The translations under genes were made by a program, and so were the position numbers. Source: Alphaproteobacteria bacterium US3C007 (GTDB taxonomy: Bacteria > Pseudomonadota > Alphaproteobacteria > Rhodobacterales > Rhodobacteraceae). Taken from it: DNA of 64,000 nt. Positions 9,843 to 18,666 of this stretch are shown here, piece by piece. Each line of letters starts with the position of its first letter. Positions within the stretch are counted from its first letter, which is position 1. The DNA lies in assembly GCA_034423775.1 (NCBI GenBank), contig CP139918.1:1798001-1862000 (forward strand), read 5' to 3'. Under the pieces are notes generated by a model. The model did not search any database. It worked only from the letters and a program-made list of their open reading frames with translations, and was not told the DNA's origin.

Positions 9843-11048
9843 CTATCCCTTCACTGACCCAGCGGTCAGCCCTTTCGTTATAAAGCGTTCGAGGCCGAGG
9901 AAGAGTGCCATTATTGGCACGGTAGCGATCACGGACCCAGCCATAAGATGCTGGCGTGGAATTTCAGAGGAATTAAGCGAAGCGATGCCCCTTGTTAGCG
10001 TGAATTTTGACGGGTCATCCAGCAACATGAACGCCAGTAGAAATTCATTCCAAGCGATCATAAACACATAGAGAGACACCGACGCCAGTGCTGGCAAAGA
10101 CATTGGCAGGGTGATCTTCCAGATCACGGCGAGGCGGCTAAGGCCATCCATCAATCCCGCTTCTTCAACCTCTGACGGTAGGCCACGGAAATAGCCTTGG
10201 AGCATATAGAGCGCGACAGGGATCGTCGTCACAGGATAGATCATCACTATGCCGATGAAGGTGTTGCGCAGGCCCGTTGCTGAGAAAGCGATGTAGATTG
10301 GCAGCGCTAAAACGATCATCGGTACCATGTAGATCAACAGGATCGAGCGCGAGAACGCGGCTTGCCCACGGAATCGTAACCGCGCCACGGCATAAGCACC
10401 TGGGATTGCGAAGGTGAGCGTTATTAAGACCGTAATCACAGAGATGAAGAATGAATTCAGCAGGTAGCTGCCAAAATTGAATTGGTTGAACAGCTCATAA
10501 TAGGATCGGAAAAGTTCTGATCCTTTCCCGAGGTCAATCGAGAAATCGAGTGGGTTCTGCATCAGCTCTGATTGGTTTTTGAAACTCGTCATGACCATAA
10601 CATAGAAGGGGATAAGCACGATGGCCGTGAAGAAGATATAGCCAAAGCCGGTAAAGAAGCGGATCACTGCGCCTTCGAATTCATGCCGGTTCAAGGCACC
10701 CGTCGGGAGGTCAATAAGGATGTAGTGGGTGGACCAAAAAAAGGCGACCGACAGGAGAACGGCAGCAAATATAGTGGAGAATGTTGAAACGTTTTCGCCC
10801 GTCACTAGAGGCCCATATCCGAAGATGATAAGGGCGAGCAACGCCGCTCCTGCGAAGATTTCCCCAATGAAACTACCCCATCTGTGACCAATCGCGAAGC
10901 CGATCACGCCTCCCCACAAAACGGATAGCCCGATGTGCGGGCGAAACGGCTCGCCCGAAGCAAAGCTCATCAGGACAGTGACTGTAGTAGACAGAACAAT
11001 CATCCATAGGGCGCCCAGCAGTGGGCTGGCGATAAAATTGAAGCGCAT
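9843..11048 (-). CDS. Sugar ABC transporter permease, MalG type, N-terminally enlarged
   Basis: A 401-residue inner-membrane permease. The C-terminal 270 residues are a normal MalG-like domain with the coupling EAA loop EEAGLMDGLSRLAVIWK. The first 130 residues form an additional hydrophobic region with about three to four predicted membrane segments, which ordinary MalG proteins of about 280 residues lack. Five bases separate it from the MalF-type partner upstream and it nearly abuts the glycosidase downstream. The role of the extra N-terminal part is unknown. Confidence 0.9.
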   Translation of the reverse strand: MRFNFIASPLLGALWMIVLSTTVTVLMSFASGEPFRPHIGLSVLWGGVIGFAIGHRWGSFIGEIFAGAALLALIIFGYGPLVTGENVSTFSTIFAAVLLSVAFFWSTHYILIDLPTGALNRHEFEGAVIRFFTGFGYIFFTAIVLIPFYVMVMTSFKNQSELMQNPLDFSIDLGKGSELFRSYYELFNQFNFGSYLLNSFFISVITVLITLTFAIPGAYAVARLRFRGQAAFSRSILLIYMVPMIVLALPIYIAFSATGLRNTFIGIVMIYPVTTIPVALYMLQGYFRGLPSEVEEAGLMDGLSRLAVIWKITLPMSLPALASVSLYVFMIAWNEFLLAFMLLDDPSKFTLTRGIASLNSSEIPRQHLMAGSVIATVPIMALFLGLERFITKGLTAGSVKG

Positions 11049-11053
11049 CGCCT

Positions 11054-12298
11054 TTATAGGCCTTCCTCTTGGGAGATGTATTTGAGGAAGAACATCGAGA
11101 ACGTAAGCAAGCAGCCAAAGATTACGACTGCCACCGCGGCGCCCGCGCCAATGTTGGAGACCGCGAAAGCCTGTTCATAGACGCTCACCGTCAACGTGCG
11201 GGTGCCCGCGTTGCCTCCGGTCAGCAAGAAAATGTCGTCGAATTTGTTGAAAGTCCAGATGAAGCGAAGCAAGAACAGCACGCTAAGGATGCCCAGTAGT
11301 TGTGGAACACTGAGAGACCAGAACTGCTGGAATGGCGAGGCTCCGTCCATGTCGGCGGCCTCATACATATCACTGTCGATACTTTGCATCCGCGCAAGGA
11401 TGAACAAGAACGAAAGTGGGAAATAGCGCCAGATTTCAAAGACGGTGACCATGATCAGGGCCAAGGGGCGATCGCCGAAGAAGTTGATCGCCTGAGGGGT
11501 CAAACCCATCTGGATTAGCAATGCGTTTGCCGAACCCGAAAAAGGGTCAAACAGAATGAGCCAGGCAAAAGCCACGGCGATAATCGGGGCCACATAGGGA
11601 AACAGAAAGAGGCCTCGCAGAATACCTTGGCCACGGAAAGATTTGTTCAGCAGAAGCGCCGCGAATAGACCAACAAGAAGCGCGCCGACGGTGCCAAAGA
11701 CAGTATAAAAAAACGTCACCCAAAGTACCTCAAAAAACTCACCGCCGTTGAAGACCCTTTTGAAGTTCTCAAGCGTGAATGTGCTGTTGGTCAGGATGTT
11801 TGATGACACACCGGTCGTTACAGCAGGGCTGTCTTGCGGGCGCAATTCGTTGTCCAGATAGGCTTGTTCGACCCTTACGGGGATTGTCAGGGTGTCACGG
11901 GTGCCCGGTTCCCAGTTGCCGAGGTCACAATACAGGGCGCGCCTGTCCAGAACGCAGCGAGGGTCTAGGTCTTGTACAACAAGTCCGAGCGGCAGGGTGT
12001 CCAAAAAGGTCACGCCTGTTATCGGATGGTCCTGGGATGAATTACGCAGTCGGTAACGGACCGTTGCTTCATCGCCCACAGCGTCATAATTGCCACGGAT
12101 GTCTTCGCGCAGCACAACTTCAGGCGGGCGCAGATCTGCGAGCTCGACGGGTTTGAAGGAAATCCAGAAGATTGCGAGCAGCGGTAACACAACGACCAGC
12201 GATACAGCTGTGATCGTTGGAAACAACAACCCCCACGCCAAACGCGCTTCTCGTTTGCCGAGTGATCCGGTGCCAATGGGGGGGCCGAGATCTGCCAT
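11054..12298 (-). CDS. Sugar ABC transporter permease, MalF type, with DUF11-like periplasmic insert
   Basis: A 414-residue permease. Transmembrane segment 1 lies at about residues 20-45. Then comes an insert of about 110 residues with a beta-sandwich-like pattern: VRYRLRNSSQDHPITGVTF, DTLPLGLVVQDLDP, paired Cys and WEPGTRDTLTIPV, resembling DUF11-type domains. The remaining transmembrane domain includes the EAA-like loop EAADMDGASPFQQFWSLSVP. MalF of enteric bacteria also carries a periplasmic P2 loop, but this one looks unrelated and may contact the binding protein. Start ATG 12298 follows a hairpin behind the binding-protein gene. Confidence 0.9.
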   Translation of the reverse strand: MADLGPPIGTGSLGKREARLAWGLLFPTITAVSLVVVLPLLAIFWISFKPVELADLRPPEVVLREDIRGNYDAVGDEATVRYRLRNSSQDHPITGVTFLDTLPLGLVVQDLDPRCVLDRRALYCDLGNWEPGTRDTLTIPVRVEQAYLDNELRPQDSPAVTTGVSSNILTNSTFTLENFKRVFNGGEFFEVLWVTFFYTVFGTVGALLVGLFAALLLNKSFRGQGILRGLFLFPYVAPIIAVAFAWLILFDPFSGSANALLIQMGLTPQAINFFGDRPLALIMVTVFEIWRYFPLSFLFILARMQSIDSDMYEAADMDGASPFQQFWSLSVPQLLGILSVLFLLRFIWTFNKFDDIFLLTGGNAGTRTLTVSVYEQAFAVSNIGAGAAVAVVIFGCLLTFSMFFLKYISQEEGL

Positions 12299-12332
12299 CT
12301 GAATTCCTTTTGGGAATGATATGGTTGGGTAC

Positions 12333-12356
12333 GGGCACCCCGCTAGCGGGGTGTCC
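12333..12356 (-). terminator. Intercistronic hairpin after the binding-protein gene
   Basis: The core 12336-12353 is a perfect 18-bp palindrome (CACCCCGCTAGCGGGGTG), extended by three further pairs including one G-U. It lies between the binding-protein stop and the MalF start. No T-run follows, so it more likely stabilises the binding-protein mRNA or attenuates read-through than fully terminates transcription. Confidence 0.7.
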
Positions 12357-12366
12357 GGTATCGCTC

Positions 12367-13719
12367 TTACTGAACAGCCGCGATGGCAGCGTTCAGTTCA
12401 GAAACGGTTGCTGCTGCGTCACGCTCGCCGTCGATGTACTCGCGTACGAAACGGTTGATAACTTGGCTATTGATGATGGCAGAGGCTGCAGAAAGCTGGC
12501 CTTCAGCAACGCCCCAGCGCTGTGCGACATCCAAACCTCCAACGATTTCCTCGATCATTGACGCCTCGTAAAGGTCGCCTAACGGTGCCTTACGGTCGAC
12601 GCCAACGTCCAGCGTCGCCCAAAGGTCTGCGTACTCGGTCGGGTTGTCCGCTGTGCCGCGACGGACCGGAAACTTGCCTTCGGGGGCAATTGCCAGCGTT
12701 GCGCCATAGCCGTCGGACATAGAGTACTGAACGAACTCCATCGCTGCATCTGTCGACGCGTCAGATGTGATACCGAAGTAGCGCACATCGCCCCATGCCG
12801 CACCATCGGGATTGGATGGACCAGCAAAGTTGGTCACGATTCCGGTGGCTGCCGCCAGATCGGAAGAGGTTGGGTCGTCGTTGATCGTGGGCGGAGCGCT
12901 GTCACGTAGACCCGCAAGTTCGTCCAGGATAAACGGTGACCAAATGATCATTGCCGCATTGCCCGAAAAGTAGAGGGTCCGGGACTGATCCCAATACAGA
13001 TCACCAGGAGGCGAGGCTTCGGCGATGGCCTTGTAGAACTCCAACACCTCGATTGTAGCCGCTTCGTCCAGTGCCCGAACCCCACCACTATCGACTGGAG
13101 ACACACCATTGGCAAGGAACACATGCTCAAGAACCTGAGACATGAAGTTCTCGTCAATCTTGGTGGCAGCGACGAAGCCGTACATCTCTGGTGGATTGTG
13201 CAGCGCATCGACAGCCGCCAGAACGTTGGCGTAAGAATTTGGTGGTTCAAGGCCCTTTTCCGCGAACAAATCAGCGCGATAGACGAGCATCTGCGTCCAG
13301 CCGTCCACTGGCACGGAGGCATAACCGCCGTCCACCGCAACCATGCTCAATGCGCCCTGGGCAAATGTATCGCCGCCCAAACCTTCGATGGCATCTGTTG
13401 CAGCATCCGTGTCCAGAATTCCTGCTTCGGCCCATGGGGCAGCATACTGAAGCGGATGATAGATCACGTCTGGCAAATCGCCCGCGGCAAAGGCCGCCGT
13501 TGCGCGTGTGCCAAGGTCATTTTCGGTCACCGGAATGACCTCGACAGTGTGACCGGAAGCGGCGGCGAAATCAGCCGCCATAGCTTCTTGACGGGCAAGA
13601 CGTTCGGGCTGCTCCTCGGTAGTCCAGAACCGTAGTTCATCGGCCGCAAGCCCTGTTGCGGACAAGGCAATCGCCATGGCCGCTCCTGAGCGCAATAGTG
13701 AGTTTCTTTTGATGGTCAT
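12367..13719 (-). CDS. Extracellular solute-binding protein (sugar ABC transporter)
   Basis: A 450-residue family 1 solute-binding protein. A Sec signal peptide (MTIKRNSLLRSG followed by a hydrophobic stretch ending about residue 27) exports it to the periplasm. The mature protein begins with ELRFWTTEEQPERLARQE, a typical first lobe, and has the VTNFAGPSNPDG hinge-type segment. It delivers the substrate to the MalF/MalG-type permeases encoded next in the operon. Substrate identity is not readable; the GH63-like neighbour suggests a glycosylglycerate or similar osmolyte. Confidence 0.92.
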   Translation of the reverse strand: MTIKRNSLLRSGAAMAIALSATGLAADELRFWTTEEQPERLARQEAMAADFAAASGHTVEVIPVTENDLGTRATAAFAAGDLPDVIYHPLQYAAPWAEAGILDTDAATDAIEGLGGDTFAQGALSMVAVDGGYASVPVDGWTQMLVYRADLFAEKGLEPPNSYANVLAAVDALHNPPEMYGFVAATKIDENFMSQVLEHVFLANGVSPVDSGGVRALDEAATIEVLEFYKAIAEASPPGDLYWDQSRTLYFSGNAAMIIWSPFILDELAGLRDSAPPTINDDPTSSDLAAATGIVTNFAGPSNPDGAAWGDVRYFGITSDASTDAAMEFVQYSMSDGYGATLAIAPEGKFPVRRGTADNPTEYADLWATLDVGVDRKAPLGDLYEASMIEEIVGGLDVAQRWGVAEGQLSAASAIINSQVINRFVREYIDGERDAAATVSELNAAIAAVQ

Positions 13720-13755
13720 AGTGTCTCCTCCCTTGAGATTTTGGTGGTTCGAATT

Positions 13756-14820
13756 CTAAAGATTGATGCAAGGTCCCGTTGACCCGCGCCTGACGAAGGC
13801 CGCATTCGCAGTCTTGCGTAGGTTCTCGGACGGCTCGCCCCGAATACATTTGACCAGCAGGGTCGCTAATTCGACCCCAGCGGCCCGATTGTCGACAGCA
13901 AAGGTGGTAAGTGGGGGCTGGGCATGCGCGCCTTCTTGGATGCCGTCATATCCGACAACTGACAGCTCGCGCCCGATTGTGATGCCAAGGTCAGCCGCGG
14001 CCAAGTAAACGCCCAAAGCCACCTGATCGACCGCACAAACGATCGCCGTTGGTGGATGCGCCATCTTAAGTAGAAAAGCCGCCGCTTCACGACCGTCGTC
14101 CAAAGTGACCGCATTTTCGCAAATCAAATCTGGATCAACGGCCATACTGGCCTGCGCCATGCCTGCCCGGAAACCCTCGCCTCTCAATTTTGCGTATGAA
14201 TAGATAGTGCCGCCGTTGATGAACCCGATCCGTCTGTGTCCAAGCTCGGACAAATGCATCACGGCCTCTTGCATTGCATCTTCGCCGCGTATGTCGAACC
14301 AGCAGCACCCCTCGGGGTCGGCCTGTCGACCAAATAGGACAAACGGCACCTTTGCGGTGCGCAACAACTCAACGCGTGGATCGGAAACCATAGCTCGCGG
14401 CAGGATGAAACCATCCGCCTTACGTTCCCGTAAAAGTGTGCGGAATGTTTCGATCAAGTGTGTCTCACTGTCTGCGGACGCGACTGTCAAAGTATAGCCC
14501 TGCGCTGTTGATCCGGCTGATAGTCCAGCAAGAAATTCGGCTAGGAAAGGGCGCTGGGCGTCATGATCTGCAAGCTGCAACACAAATCCAAGTGATCGGG
14601 TTCGCCCCGTCTTGATCGCCTGAGCATGGCTGAGCGGCTGATAGTTCATTCGCTCCGCCATCCGCTTTACTCGAAGTTGAGTCGCTTCCGAAATGTCTGG
14701 ATATCCGTTGAGGGCACGCGACACTGTCGATTTGGTCAAATGCAGAGCGTCCGCAACCTCATTAATCGTGACGCGGCCGCGGCTTGGACCTTCTGAAAAA
14801 ACTGTAGGTGCGTGTCCCAT
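13756..14820 (-). CDS. LacI-family transcriptional regulator
   Basis: A 354-residue repressor: an N-terminal LacI helix-turn-helix (VTINEVADALHLTKSTVS, about residues 16-33) plus hinge, and a periplasmic-binding-protein-like sensor domain to the C-terminus. ATG 14820 is preceded by AGGGAGA; a longer frame from 15003 adds 61 residues without family character and would cover the operator. It is the first gene of the sugar operon on the same strand, so it probably represses itself and the whole operon through the palindrome just upstream, relieved by the imported sugar. Confidence 0.92.
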   Translation of the reverse strand: MGHAPTVFSEGPSRGRVTINEVADALHLTKSTVSRALNGYPDISEATQLRVKRMAERMNYQPLSHAQAIKTGRTRSLGFVLQLADHDAQRPFLAEFLAGLSAGSTAQGYTLTVASADSETHLIETFRTLLRERKADGFILPRAMVSDPRVELLRTAKVPFVLFGRQADPEGCCWFDIRGEDAMQEAVMHLSELGHRRIGFINGGTIYSYAKLRGEGFRAGMAQASMAVDPDLICENAVTLDDGREAAAFLLKMAHPPTAIVCAVDQVALGVYLAAADLGITIGRELSVVGYDGIQEGAHAQPPLTTFAVDNRAAGVELATLLVKCIRGEPSENLRKTANAAFVRRGSTGPCINL

Positions 14821-14849
14821 GATATTCTCCCTGCGACTCACCTTGAGTT

Positions 14850-14865
14850 CCGAAACCGGTTTCGG
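14850..14865. promoter_or_regulatory. Candidate LacI-family operator
   Basis: A perfect 16-bp palindrome, CCGAAACCGGTTTCGG, centred 37 bases upstream of the LacI start. It has the central CG/AACCGGTT symmetry usual for LacI-family operators. It is the best candidate site for autoregulation and control of the ABC-glycosidase operon. Confidence 0.75.
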
Positions 14866-15052
14866 CAAGGGCTTTTCGGGGTTCTCCTGGGGTAGGTCTT
14901 CCGTCGCTGCCAGAAAGCGCAGTTTTTGGGCGACAAGTCCCACCTCCGATTGCCGCAAATGAACACGGGGTTGATAGCGGACTGTCGCCACAGTGCCGCT
15001 CAAAGGCCGGTTTGAGCCATCTCTGCTTGATGCGGTTTCGAAGCTTCTGCAA

Positions 15053-15091
15053 AGCTGCCATTCGCTGCATGATCATCTAACGGCTACTACG
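15053..15091. repeat. 39-bp repeat, right copy
   Basis: Matches 7405-7443 in direct orientation, differing only at two bases. It lies between the sugar operon and the short integrase gene, so it may mark a recombination boundary. Confidence 0.85.
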
Positions 15092-15152
15092 GGCTCTTAG
15101 CAGCCATTTGCTGCGCTTTGAATGAATGTCCGCTCTAGTTAGTTCCTGCCTG

Positions 15153-15719
15153 TCACAGCAACTCCACTGCCTGACTAAGCTGATCACTATTCACATCAAT
15201 ATATCTCTGCGTTGTGCTGATATGCGAATGCCCCGCAAGTTCAGCGAGCAACCGCACTCCCACACCTTTGTTTGCCAGTCGGGTGATATAAGTGCGCCGC
15301 CCACTATGACTGGAGGCATCTTTAAGACCGCAGGCTTTATAGATGTCCAAGAACAGCTGACACATTGTGTTTGCCGAAAAGTGACCGCCCTTTTGACTTT
15401 CAAACAGGGGACGATCTAACTCTTGCAAACATTTACTTTTGGAATAGGTGACAAGCGCTTTCCTTAAGCGCTGATTGAGATACACAGTTCTGCGCTGCCT
15501 GCCTTTGCTTTGATCCACCTCCAGAATAAATTGCTCTCGCACAGCGCCTGTCTCATCAAACACATCGCCCAGTTTAAGTGACGCAATCTCTTTGGCTCTC
15601 AGCCCTGCATAAAAGCTAACCATGAATATTGTGGTGTCACGAACTGGATGACGGCGACTGCGGCAGTAGTGTACTACTCTGCGAAACTGTGCTTCGTTTA
15701 GTGTTTGTGCTTGTCGCAT
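15153..15719 (-). CDS. Short tyrosine recombinase (catalytic domain only)
   Basis: A 188-residue phage-type integrase. The catalytic residues are present: Arg in AGLRAKEIA near residue 36, His-x-x-Arg in SHSGRRTYIT, His in LAGHSHISTTQ and the nucleophile Tyr in RYIDVN near the C-terminus. The usual N-terminal core-binding domain is absent, so it is about 100 residues shorter than typical integrases; such short forms recur in Rhodobacteraceae. It borders a block of accessory genes. A remnant of the same protein's C-terminus lies at 57785-57835. Confidence 0.85.
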   Translation of the reverse strand: MRQAQTLNEAQFRRVVHYCRSRRHPVRDTTIFMVSFYAGLRAKEIASLKLGDVFDETGAVREQFILEVDQSKGRQRRTVYLNQRLRKALVTYSKSKCLQELDRPLFESQKGGHFSANTMCQLFLDIYKACGLKDASSHSGRRTYITRLANKGVGVRLLAELAGHSHISTTQRYIDVNSDQLSQAVELL

Positions 15720-16513
15720 CTCAAAGCTCCTTAAACATAATGTTTTGTTAGCTCTGAGTATAAAGTCTGAGGTTTAGGTTGGGCGACCGAAATCTGCCAA
15801 TAAATATCCCCAATGATTTCAATAGGATCAGCTGTAATCTCATACAATACATGTTCTATGAGGTTTTCTAATGCGAACCAGTTTTAAGTCAGGTTTTTTG
15901 TTAAAGTTGATAAATAAACATATAGGCAAAAACAAAGGCTGAATAAGGCAAAGTAAACGAGATCAAGATTGGCGCGTCGATTATAATTGCGCTGTGGTGA
16001 TGTACTTTGAAAACGTCAGCATAAATCGAACTGCCCGTTGTTCGTCTTCTTTGCACTACCCTGCTGCTGGCAGGATGCCTTAAACGCGCATATCACAAAA
16101 TTGGTGACGACGTTTGCAAAGTCGTAATGGTTGAGAAGGAACGCCTTCTAAAAGTGAGACGGAAGACAACCCCGCAAGGGATCCGTCACTGCACAGGTTT
16201 GCCTGACCGTATGGGTTCTGTGTAGGCGTGTGATACGCCAGTAATAGAGATGATCGCAAAACCTGCTCTTCCCTCCAAAGGGTTTGGTGATACGGGCTGA
16301 CAAGCGATGTGCAACAGATGCATTGAGCAGTTTTAGATTGATGCCTTTACAGGCGTTGATCTGACTGCTCTTTGCAATATCGAATAAAGGAAACGAACTC
16401 AATTGAACTGAATTAGTTAAGACGAAGTATCTGAGTTCGGCGATAGCTGAACACTCGTAGATGCGAAGCAGATGCGATTGACGATAAAGATATTCAAGAA
16501 GTTAGAACTACAC
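15720..16513. other. Gene-poor stretch in the mobile island
   Basis: About 790 bases without a supportable protein gene. Around 16155-16195 there are self-complementary stretches (GTGAGACGGA pairing with TCCGTCAC, enclosing CCCC/GGG) that could fold, so a small RNA or regulatory structure is possible but unproven. An antisense frame at 16148-16402 has no family character. Confidence 0.4.
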
Positions 16514-16855
16514 CTAATATTCTTCTCCAAGCATTATTGTGAGCACACGTCTGGTCACATGTGGATCACTTGGATCAGGGCTGTGGTTCATCAGATCAAG
16601 GTCGTAGTAATCGATCTTCCAAAAGACAGTATTGCCTTCATATTCGATGGCTCCAAAGTCATGTTCGCCAAATGGGTCATTGCGCTCAGAGAAGTCATCA
16701 AAACCTTTCACCAAATCTAAGATGTAATCCACAGCGTCGTTACCTAGCAAATCTATGCCTCGTGTGATGATGAGTTTGCAATTGGTGAGAGTGGTGCGGG
16801 CTTGATCGTTTAAAAGGGCAATAGATTGGACTGTTCTGTCAACGTCGGGCTGCAA
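16514..16855 (-). CDS. DUF3768 family protein
   Basis: A 113-residue protein that matches the DUF3768 pattern: an N-terminal helix ending LNDQARTTLTNCKLIITRG, then FSERNDPFGEHDFGAIE, VFWKIDYYDLDL and the C-terminal RRVLTIMLGEEY. The family is uncharacterised and is common on plasmids and islands of Rhodobacteraceae and relatives, which supports the mobile nature of this region. No function can be assigned. Confidence 0.85.
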   Translation of the reverse strand: MQPDVDRTVQSIALLNDQARTTLTNCKLIITRGIDLLGNDAVDYILDLVKGFDDFSERNDPFGEHDFGAIEYEGNTVFWKIDYYDLDLMNHSPDPSDPHVTRRVLTIMLGEEY

Positions 16856-16910
16856 GCCTAGCTCCTTTTACAAAAGCATATGCTCAACGGTAAGTTTGGA
16901 CGACCGGATA

Positions 16911-16947
16911 ATATAAAAAAGAGCCACCCAAAAAATGAGCGGCTCTT
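16911..16947 (-). terminator. Rho-independent terminator
   Basis: Read on the minus strand, AAGAGCC pairs with GGCTCTT around a 15-base loop, followed directly by a run of T residues. It lies 20 bases beyond the stop of the AAA+ ATPase gene and should end that transcript. Confidence 0.75.
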
Positions 16948-16967
16948 CAGTAAGCTGGTAAGAAGCT

Positions 16968-17639
16968 TTAGGATCCAGTGCGGGCTTCAAGAAGCTGATC
17001 AAACTCAGACTTATCTGAGGTAAAATCCAAAATTGTATCTTCCAACCAATCCATCATTTTACGTCCACTGCCTTCAAACCCTTTTAGCAATAGCTGGGTT
17101 TGAACTTCGGTTAAAAAGATACCGTTAGTATCTAATATGGCTTTGGCTCGGGGAAGCCATTGATCTACGGTTGGATAGGTAAACTCTAGGCATCGACAAC
17201 GATCTTGGAGTGGCTGATCAATCCGGTGCAGGTTATTTGTGGTGCAGATGATAATGCCAAAAGTATGCTCATCGACGATTGCGCGCAATGTTTGCTGCAT
17301 GCCGGGCTTTAGTTGATCCACTTCTTCTATGACCAAACATCCGTTCAACATGCCAAAGGCGCGTTGGTAGTTCCAATTACCGGTGAGAATATCCAAACTC
17401 TTATCTTCTAACGCGCTTGCATGCACTGAGCATTTGGCGATGTTCACGTCTTCTTCTGTGTATCTACTCTTCATGATCAGGTTTGCGGTCTCGCTCTTAC
17501 CAGCGCCGCGTGGTCCGTGCAGAATAAGATGCTTGTGCCTTTTGTTGGCGGCAGTTTCTTTGACGATACGTTCGACATAAGCGTCCACAAAGATAATATC
17601 GTCCAAAGTTTTGGGGCGATGCTTTTCTTCAAACTTCAT
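16968..17639 (-). CDS. Clamp-loader-like AAA+ ATPase
   Basis: A 223-residue AAA+ protein resembling small clamp-loader subunits (RFC-small, phage T4 gp44, DnaX). It begins FEEKHRPKTLDDI, as such subunits do, with Walker A GPRGAGKSE, Walker B CLVIEEVDQL, sensor 1 ICTTNN and an arginine-finger-type LQDRCR. It lacks the C-terminal collar domain of about 100 residues needed for a full pentamer subunit. The setting in an integrase-bordered island suggests a replication or maintenance role for a mobile element or phage relic. Confidence 0.75.
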   Translation of the reverse strand: MKFEEKHRPKTLDDIIFVDAYVERIVKETAANKRHKHLILHGPRGAGKSETANLIMKSRYTEEDVNIAKCSVHASALEDKSLDILTGNWNYQRAFGMLNGCLVIEEVDQLKPGMQQTLRAIVDEHTFGIIICTTNNLHRIDQPLQDRCRCLEFTYPTVDQWLPRAKAILDTNGIFLTEVQTQLLLKGFEGSGRKMMDWLEDTILDFTSDKSEFDQLLEARTGS

Positions 17640-17664
17640 TTAATTGTTCCTTTCGAACAGAAAT

Positions 17665-17690
17665 AGTGAGCAGTGCAAAGACTGCTCACT
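17665..17690 (-). terminator. Intercistronic hairpin
   Basis: A perfect 10-bp stem (AGTGAGCAGT / ACTGCTCACT) with the 6-base loop GCAAAG lies between the 276-residue unknown gene and the AAA+ ATPase gene on the minus strand. No clear T-run follows, so it may attenuate rather than stop transcription. Confidence 0.65.
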
Positions 17691-17702
17691 TATCAAGGCT
17701 GA

Positions 17703-18533
17703 TTATTCCGCAGGGATAGCTGCGCCATTTAACTCAGTGACATCGACATGTAAGGCAGGTTGAAACGACTGCGGCTCCATTTCTTGGCTCAAACTTTTTA
17801 GATTGGCTTTGCGCTGCTCTTCATTGCGCTTTGCAACGCCCGCTTGCTCTGTTTGACTTGCCTGCTCTTTAAGTTGACTGCCTGCCAATGTGAGAACAGT
17901 TTTTATTGGAACCAATTTATCTGTGCCAAACACAATAGTGCCGGTTCCATCCGTATTTTTGCGAATAAGGGCCAGGCTGAATTGTTCACCATCTGCGGGC
18001 TGCAGCTCGTCTTTCATCTCGATCTGCATAATACCATTTGCATCGCTTAATACGGTTTCTGCATAGTCTTTGTTCTGCTTGGCTTTATCCGCTTCGCTCA
18101 GCCCTTCTTTATTGGCGCGACGGATCTCATCAATACCGTGATTGTCAGTAATGAACGTCTCAAGCGTATCGCCGATTTGTCCTGCGTCAGAAGCGACTTT
18201 AAGAACGCGCGCATATGAGAATGCGCGGCTTGCAATTGTTTGCTCCATATTAGGCCCAACAAATACAAGGCGGATGATCTTCAAAGCTAGGCTGGTTGAG
18301 CTGTTATATCCAATACCGCGCTCTTCCAATTGCTCCGTAATGGCTTTGGCTAAACCAGTTTTGGCGTCTTTGGCTTTGTTAAAAAGCTCCAAGCAGTTGC
18401 CTAGAATTGCATAGAGCTCTGCATTGCTTGCTGCATAGGTGCCGTTTTGCCATTTGATGCGGTTTGCAATCATCTCATCGATAACGGACGTTAGGCTTGG
18501 CGCTACATTTGTGTTTTGAGTTACGTTTGTCAT
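17703..18533 (-). CDS. Unrecognised island protein
   Basis: A 276-residue soluble protein of no family I recognise. It is predicted largely helical, with a Gln/Lys/Glu-rich segment around residues 210-250 that may form a coiled coil. ATG 18533 is supported by GGAG nine bases upstream; a longer frame from 18602 has no such site. It precedes the AAA+ ATPase on the same strand, separated by a hairpin, and diverges from the next gene. A partner role in the element's DNA metabolism is possible but is only inference. Confidence 0.65.
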   Translation of the reverse strand: MTNVTQNTNVAPSLTSVIDEMIANRIKWQNGTYAASNAELYAILGNCLELFNKAKDAKTGLAKAITEQLEERGIGYNSSTSLALKIIRLVFVGPNMEQTIASRAFSYARVLKVASDAGQIGDTLETFITDNHGIDEIRRANKEGLSEADKAKQNKDYAETVLSDANGIMQIEMKDELQPADGEQFSLALIRKNTDGTGTIVFGTDKLVPIKTVLTLAGSQLKEQASQTEQAGVAKRNEEQRKANLKSLSQEMEPQSFQPALHVDVTELNGAAIPAE

Positions 18534-18666
18534 TTTTAGTTCTCCAAAGTTTAAAACTGCGACTGGCGTGATTGCCGTGTCGATGAAACAAACGTAATTC
18601 AAAGTTTGATGCCGATATAAAAAGCATTAATATAAATTATAATTGGCATCATTTTGGATTGATTTT

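Larger units (their letters stand above)
14821..15152. other. Promoter region of sugar operon plus repeat remnants
   Basis: About 330 bases without a gene. They hold the operator palindrome, presumably the operon promoter, the right copy of the 39-bp repeat, and directly after it a degraded related unit (GGGCTCTTAGCAGCCATT onward, 15091-15118). Confidence 0.6.

Noticed and set aside
16148..16402. 84-codon minus-strand frame in the island
   Set aside because: No ribosome site or family pattern; the sequence is better described as possibly structured noncoding DNA.
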